Below, piece by piece: positions 14,685 through 18,287 of a stretch of 18,287 bases of DNA. The position numbers and the translations under genes are program-made. The number at the start of each line of letters is the position of its first letter. Position 1 is the first letter of the stretch. Source of the stretch: an uncultured Collinsella sp. (GTDB lineage: Bacteria; Actinomycetota; Coriobacteriia; Coriobacteriales; Coriobacteriaceae); contig URZR01000013.1 in the NCBI GenBank assembly GCA_900552425.1, forward strand, positions 1-18,287. The letters run 5' to 3'. The notes beneath the pieces are model-generated. The model saw only the letters and a program-made list of their open reading frames with translations. It was not told the DNA's origin and made no database searches.

Positions 14685-16103
14685 GTTCTTCTCCTTCGCG
14701 TCCACGATCTGGATGCGTTTGTTCCATTGGGCGGCGACTGCCAGGCGCTCGTCTTGGGCCCGACGGCGGGCGCTTTCGGCGCGCGACTTGGCCAGCAGCT
14801 CTCGGCCGCTCGGCAGCACGTCGAGCGTGGCAAAGTAATCGCCCGGGCGCTCGGCGCGACGAATGAGGTCGGCTGAGCCATCGGGGCGCAGCAGCACCTC
14901 GGCGGAGCGCAGGCGGCCGTTGTAGTTGTAGCCCATGGAGTAGCCATGCGCGCCGGTATCGTGGATCACGAGTACATCACCCATGTCGATCTGCGGCAGC
15001 TCGCGGTCGATGGCGAACTTATCGTTGTTCTCGCACAAATTGCCCGTGATGTCATACGTGTTCGTGACCGGTGCTGCGGTCTTGTCAGGGCCACCCGGCT
15101 GTCCCATTACCGTAATGTGGTGGTAGGCACCATACATAGCGGGACGAATGAGGTCGACGGCGCTTGCATCGACGCCGATATAGTCCTTATAGATCTGCTT
15201 CTCGTGGATGGCCTTGGTGACCAGGCAGCCATAGGGGCCCATCATAAAGCGGCCCATCTCGGTGCAGATGGCCACATCGCCCATGCCGGCGGGAATCAGG
15301 ATCTCGTCGTATGCCGCGTGCACCCCCTCGCCGATGGCGTGAATGTCGTTGGCCTGCTGCTCGGGCAGATAGGGGATACCGACGCCGCCGGACAGATTGA
15401 TAAAGGCGACATGTGCGCCGGTCTCGCGCTCCAAGCGTATGGCAAGCTCAAAGAGGATGCGCGCGAGCTTGGGATAGTAGTCGTTAGTGACGGTGTTGCT
15501 GGCAAGGAAGGCATGGATGCCAAAGTTCTCGGTGCCCTTGGCCTTGAGCATGCGGAAAGCCTCAAAGAGCTGCTCGGTGGTCATGCCGTACTTGGAGTCG
15601 CCGGGGTTATCCATGATGCCGTTGGAGAGCTGGAACAGTCCGCCCGGATTAAAGCGGCAGCTTACCGTCTTGGGGATAGGGCCCGCAACGCGCTCAAAGA
15701 ACTCGATATGGCTGATGTCGTCAAAGTTGACGATGGCACCCAACTTGTCGGCGAGCTCAAAGTCCGCCGCCGGTGTGTCGTTGGACGAGAACATGATGTC
15801 GTGTCCGGTGATGCCCAGCGAGCGGGCGATCATGAGCTCGGTATAGCTCGAGCAATCGCAGCCGCAGCCGTATTCGTTGAGAATGGAGATGAGCGCCGGG
15901 TTGGGGTTGGCCTTGACGGCAAAGTATTCCTTAAAGCCCGGGTTCCACGCAAAGGCGTCGCGCACCTCTTGCATGTTGCGGCGGATGCCCGCCTCGTCGT
16001 ATAGATGAAACGGCGTGGGGAACTGCTCGACGATATGCTCGAGCGTTTCCTTGTCCACAAACGGCTGTTTGGCCGCATACGCTTCGTTGGGGGTCAATGC
16101 CAT
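13794..16103 (-). CDS. lysA-dapA: Fused diaminopimelate decarboxylase / dihydrodipicolinate synthase (LysA-DapA)
   Basis: One uninterrupted 769-residue frame joins the last enzyme of lysine synthesis (LysA, PLP-dependent decarboxylation of meso-DAP) to the first committed enzyme (DapA). LysA spans about 1-430: PLP Lys64 in YFAVKANPNP, NLSGGVGIPY, TEMGRFMMGPYG in place of the usual EPGR, LCENNDKF in place of CESGD, and HDTGAHGYSMGYNYNGR. A charged linker at about 431-473 (rich in Arg, Glu, Ala) leads into DapA, 474-769. The LysA motifs are variant but the residues for PLP binding are in place. A lysine riboswitch lies upstream. The ATG at 16103 has only a weak GAGG/GGGA site, as might suit riboswitch control. 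A ribosome binding site and ATG for separate DapA production are kept inside the frame, so fusion may be recent or the products dual. Confidence 0.88.
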   Translation of the reverse strand: MALTPNEAYAAKQPFVDKETLEHIVEQFPTPFHLYDEAGIRRNMQEVRDAFAWNPGFKEYFAVKANPNPALISILNEYGCGCDCSSYTELMIARSLGITGHDIMFSSNDTPAADFELADKLGAIVNFDDISHIEFFERVAGPIPKTVSCRFNPGGLFQLSNGIMDNPGDSKYGMTTEQLFEAFRMLKAKGTENFGIHAFLASNTVTNDYYPKLARILFELAIRLERETGAHVAFINLSGGVGIPYLPEQQANDIHAIGEGVHAAYDEILIPAGMGDVAICTEMGRFMMGPYGCLVTKAIHEKQIYKDYIGVDASAVDLIRPAMYGAYHHITVMGQPGGPDKTAAPVTNTYDITGNLCENNDKFAIDRELPQIDMGDVLVIHDTGAHGYSMGYNYNGRLRSAEVLLRPDGSADLIRRAERPGDYFATLDVLPSGRELLAKSRAESARRRAQDERLAVAAQWNKRIQIVDAKEKNMDIRNLEGSIVALVTPFKKDGSVDFDALERLIDFHLQNGTDAILTLGTTGESATMTDDEDNSVVAAVVKHVAGRVPVIAGSGSNSTQTMLTKSLTYQGLGADGLLLITPYYNKSNEEGIYQHFKTVADAVDIPCILYNIPGRCGCGISERNVERLAAHPNIMGIKEASGNVAYAAKIAHLLSDDFRMYSGEDALTVPLMSLGASGTISVWADVQPQLVHDMCRAYLDGDVERARDIQIAGQPLINALFSEVNPIPVKEALAQMGMIEANYRMPLCPMANDTRGALTDALKGAGLLD
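14684..14696 (-). promoter_or_regulatory. dapA: Internal ribosome binding site and start region of dapA
   Basis: Minus-strand AAGGAG (14696-14691), spacer aagaac, ATG (14684). In the fused frame these bases encode Lys-Glu-Lys-Asn-Met. A canonical site at optimal spacing exactly where the DapA homology starts is strong evidence that dapA was, or still is, translated independently. Confidence 0.8.
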
Positions 16104-16169
16104 GTCCCGTAAACCTCGCTATCCAGACGGCGCCATCGGCGCATCGAATCCGCATAGCGTGGACCCCAT
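16104..16169 (-). promoter_or_regulatory. Expression platform of the lysine riboswitch
   Basis: Minus-strand GTCTGGATAGCG (16128-16117), just ahead of the lysA start, is complementary over 12 positions (one G-U) to CGCTATCCGGAC (16181-16170), which contains the 3' strand of riboswitch helix P1. The two helices exclude each other, the hallmark of a switch. No U-tract follows, so control of translation is more likely than termination; I cannot tell from sequence which state blocks lysA. Confidence 0.6.
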
Positions 16170-16331
16170 GTCCGGATAGCGCTCCCGCATTGCTGCAGAC
16201 AGTCCTGCGGGTGTTTCCCGCAGGCCCACCAGGTTGTTCGTGCCCGAAAAACCCAGTTCGGCGGGTTTCGCCTCCCCACGGGGTCAAAGTCTGCCGACTC
16301 GCCCGCGGATCTTCGTGCCCGCGCCTCTATC
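16170..16331 (-). promoter_or_regulatory. Lysine riboswitch (L box)
   Basis: The minus-strand leader of lysA contains lysine-riboswitch core elements in order: GATAG (16331-16327) as P1 5' strand followed by AGGCGCG; GGGGAGGCGAAACCCGCCGA with the conserved GCCGAA-type turn; ACTGGGT; an 8-bp hairpin CCTGCGGG/CCCGCAGG (16204-16224); ACTGTC directly after it; and GCGCTATC, whose CTATC (16179-16175) closes P1. Its position before lysA, dapA, dapB and dapH fits feedback by lysine. I recognised it by eye, without a covariance model. Confidence 0.82.
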
Positions 16332-16342
16332 AAGTGGTAAAG

Positions 16343-16371
16343 ACCCTACCACGTTGCACTTTACCAAACAA
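16343..16371 (-). promoter_or_regulatory. Candidate promoter of the lysA operon
   Basis: Minus-strand TTGTTT (16366-16371) and TAGGGT (16343-16348) are separated by 17 nt, and the riboswitch begins about 12 nt downstream, as expected for a leader riboswitch. The hexamers are imperfect. Confidence 0.45.
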
Positions 16372-16388
16372 GAGTATTTGTATATAAC
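16360..16388 (+). promoter_or_regulatory. Candidate promoter of the M20 amidohydrolase gene
   Basis: Plus-strand TTTACC (16360-16365) and TATAAC (16383-16388) are 17 nt apart in an AT-rich stretch that stands out from the GC-rich surroundings. It overlaps the opposite-facing lysA promoter, so the two genes would be divergently transcribed from shared DNA. Confidence 0.35.
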
Positions 16389-16481
16389 GTTTAAAAAATG
16401 CAGCATCATACTAGAAACAAGGGTGCCATAATCCTGCGTCACAATAGGTGTCAACCGAGTTGTCCCATGAAAGGAATCCCT

Positions 16482-17662
16482 ATGACCGAGCTCCAAGAAC
16501 TCCGTCGTTATCGTCGCGACCTGCACCGAATTCCGGAGCTCGACTTCGACCTTCCACAAACCATCGCCTATATTGAGGGCGTGTTGAGGCCGCTCGCCTG
16601 CGAGGTGACCCATCCGTGTCCCAGCTGCGTCTGCGCTTTCTTCGATGCCGCGCCGTGCATGCTACGGCGATTCGCGCCGACATGGATGCCCTGCCCATCG
16701 CGGAGGCAACAGGCGCGGCCTTTGCCTCGACCCATCCCGGCAAGATGCATGCCTGCGGACACGATGGACACATGGCTATGGCACTTGCGGCGGCGACTTT
16801 TGTCGACCGAGCGATTCGTGAGCAGCCGGGCACCATCAAGCGCAACGTGCTCTTTGTGTTCCAGCCTGCCGAGGAGACGACCGGTGGCGCCAAGACGGTG
16901 TGTGAGAGCGGCGTATTCGAGCGCTATGGGGCAGATCGCATCTTCGGCTTCCACGTGTGGCCCGATCTGCCCGCCGGCACGTTGGCGAGCTGCTTCGGTC
17001 CGCTGCTGGCGCGTTCGAGTGAGACACACATTCGTATTCACGGGACGAGCATCCATATCGCTAAGACCTATGGCGTTCCGGTCGAGGAGTCGCATGATGC
17101 GGCGCTGGCGGCTGCCAAGTTCTTGGTTGCCGAGCGCGAGCTCATGGACGAGTTGGGTGCCGACGAGCCCTGCATTGGTAAGTTCGGCCTGCTGCAGGCC
17201 GGCACCGTCTGCAATGCGGTGGCGGGGGAGGCCCATGTGGCCGGAAGCCTGCGTGTGTTTACGGACGACATGTTCGACCGTGCACGCGAGGGTGTGTGCC
17301 GCGTGCTTGATGAGGCATGCGCTGCAACGGGCTGCACGTACGATCTCGACTTTGCCGAGGGCTATCCGCCGGTCGACAACGACCCCGAGTTATTTGCCCG
17401 AATCGCGCCTGCTCTGCCCGAGTTACAGCTCGTGGATGAGCCGCTGCTGATTGCCGAGGATTTCGCGTTCTATCAGCGTCATCTGCCGGGCGTGTTCTTC
17501 TTGCTGGGCACGGGCGTGCCGGAGGGTCAAGAAAACCCGAGCGATTCGGATGGCTGTCCCGCCTATGCTACGAGCGCTCTGCATACCGATGCCATGCTCT
17601 TTGACGAGGAAATTCTGCTCAAAGGCCTCGATGTCTACAAACGATTGCTTAACTTGGAGTGA
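16482..17662 (+). pseudogene. M20-family amidohydrolase, frameshifted; candidate N-acetyl-diaminopimelate deacetylase
   Basis: M20 enzymes are di-metal amidohydrolases that remove acyl groups from amino acids. The N-terminus MTELQELRRYRRDLHRIPEL is in one frame until FFDA (about 16649); the rest, from ATAIRADMDALP onward, is in another. Restoring one G at about 16650 would give about 393 residues, the normal size. The metal-binding set is intact: DMDALP, MHACGHDGH, QPAEET, FHVWPD, EDFAFY and a late His in SALHTD. An AAGGA site lies 6 nt before ATG 16482. No slippery heptamer is visible at the junction, so programmed frameshifting is unlikely. The family includes N-acetyl-DAP deacetylase and hippurate hydrolase-like enzymes; divergence from the DAP operon favours the former, but this is inference. 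A sequencing error could also explain the shift. Confidence 0.82.
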
Positions 17663-17664
17663 CG

Positions 17665-17985
17665 ATGAAGCGCCGACAATCTGCCGTTTATAGTCCGGGT
17701 GGATGCGGGTGCGGCTTGCTCTTACTTCCGGTTATTGCTGTGAGCATTGGCGTTATGTTTGCGCTTGCCGGGTTGGCAGCAGCGGCACTCGTGTTGCTGA
17801 TCGTGGCCATTGGCGTGACGATTTGGCTCTGCCACAATCGCGAGCAACGTCGTGCCGATGGTAAGACCAATGTTGGATGGACTATCTTTTTGGTTGTCGC
17901 CTACCTATTGAGCATCAGTTATTTGGCCTTCTTTATCCTGTTGCTTGTGAGCACCTTTACCGGGGAATCCGTCACGGTGGGGTAG
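17665..17985 (+). CDS. Small multi-pass membrane protein of unknown function
   Basis: This 106-residue protein is not one I recognise. It has a short basic start (MKRRQSAVYSPGGCGCG), a long hydrophobic stretch at about 16-53 that could make two membrane passes, a polar loop HNREQRRADGKTN, and a third hydrophobic segment near 71-99. The glycine-cysteine cluster GGCGCG just before the first membrane segment is distinctive. I chose ATG 17665 over the GTG at 17659, which overlaps the upstream stop, because GGAG lies 5 nt before the ATG. It starts 2 nt after the M20 stop, so the two genes are probably co-transcribed. Confidence 0.65.
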   Translation: MKRRQSAVYSPGGCGCGLLLLPVIAVSIGVMFALAGLAAAALVLLIVAIGVTIWLCHNREQRRADGKTNVGWTIFLVVAYLLSISYLAFFILLLVSTFTGESVTVG

Positions 17986-18159
17986 GCTTCGACGAGCTTT
18001 TTGAGGATGAAGCGAGGGGGCGGACCCTGAATGAACCGCGCCCCACATCAACAAGTTTCATTCGTTGTGTAGCAATCCGAATGTGCAAGCGTTTGGCGTG
18101 AGGGCACCGCCGCCAGCAACACGGGGATGCGGGCCGCAATCGTCAGCCCCCATGCCACC
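17986..18159. other. Intergenic stretch without a supported gene
   Basis: I see no convincing gene. A weak GC-rich inverted repeat lies around 18014-18043 (GGGGGCGG with CCGCGCCCC) but it has no T-tract. A minus-strand open stretch (TLTHFCDEVAWGLTIAAR and beyond, ending near 18050) has protein-like composition but no start or recognisable family. Confidence 0.4.
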
Positions 18160-18287
18160 TCATCGCAAAAGTGCGTCAACGTCGCGCCTGACCAGGGTCA
18201 TTTCCTGCTCGAGTTTGTAGGCTCGCTCGATTTTTTACATTGCATCAGTTCTGTTTTTCATAGCGTCAGCTATTGGCTTTACGAGTG
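18160..18287 (-). pseudogene. Possible C-terminal gene remnant with an in-frame stop
   Basis: Entering from the right edge the minus strand reads LVKPIADAMKNRTDAM, then TAA at 18237-18235, then KIERAYKLEQEM and TLVRRDVDALLR before a TGA at 18162-18160. The composition (heptad-like, charged, helical) looks protein-coding on both sides of the TAA, so this may be the end of a decayed gene or of a gene that simply ends at the TAA. I do not recognise the family. Confidence 0.25.

Noticed and set aside
14946..16004. A 352-codon plus-strand frame opposite lysA
   Set aside because: Lies wholly within the LysA domain on the other strand and has no recognisable motif; codon-bias shadow.
16640..16660. 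Programmed ribosomal frameshifting in the M20 gene
   Set aside because: No X-XXY-YYZ slippery heptamer and no obvious downstream pseudoknot; a simple one-base loss explains the break.
17877..18101. A 74-codon plus-strand frame overlapping the small membrane protein and the following spacer
   Set aside because: Mostly a different frame of the membrane protein gene, with no ribosome binding site and no recognisable motif.

Overview
The window looks like chromosomal DNA of a high-GC anaerobic actinobacterium, most likely a Coriobacteriia member close to Collinsella. This rests on overall base composition, the FabK-type fatty-acid operon, a short BirA without a DNA-binding domain, and general protein character; no database was searched. 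Almost everything lies on the minus strand. The plus strand carries birA, an M20 amidohydrolase gene and a small membrane protein. I saw no tRNA, rRNA, CRISPR array or insertion sequence.

Region 1 (1-6628) is a type II fatty acid synthesis operon read leftward: fabH, acpP, fabK, fabD, fabG, fabF, accB, probably continuing past the left edge. In front of fabH are two near-identical operator-like palindromes 48 bp apart. Divergent birA encodes the ligase that biotinylates AccB, the last visible product of the operon. Region 2 (6681-10279) is a str-type translation operon, rpsL-rpsG-fusA-rpsJ, with a good promoter and a strong terminator directly after rpsJ. Ribosomal protein S12 has Arg where Lys88 is usual. 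Region 3 (10385-12049) is an ECF sigma factor gene overlapping a membrane-anchored, probable anti-sigma partner, preceded by a promoter of the sigma-W type that suggests autoregulation.

Region 4 (12164-16371) is the diaminopimelate/lysine operon. A lysine riboswitch precedes a single reading frame that joins LysA to DapA, then dapB, then dapH. The dapH product is a chimera: the middle of its left-handed beta-helix is replaced in frame by a piece of an unrelated short-chain dehydrogenase. The LysA-DapA frame keeps a perfect ribosome binding site and ATG for dapA inside it, so DapA may also be made alone.

Region 5 (16360-18287) has a divergent M20 amidohydrolase gene with a one-base frameshift, a small membrane protein, and about 300 bases holding only a broken reading-frame remnant. 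The M20 family includes N-acetyl-diaminopimelate deacetylase, which acts in the same acetylase branch as DapH. Both candidate acetyl-branch genes in this window are therefore damaged, while dapA, dapB and lysA domains look intact. That is the most striking biological observation here, with assembly or sequencing error as the main alternative.
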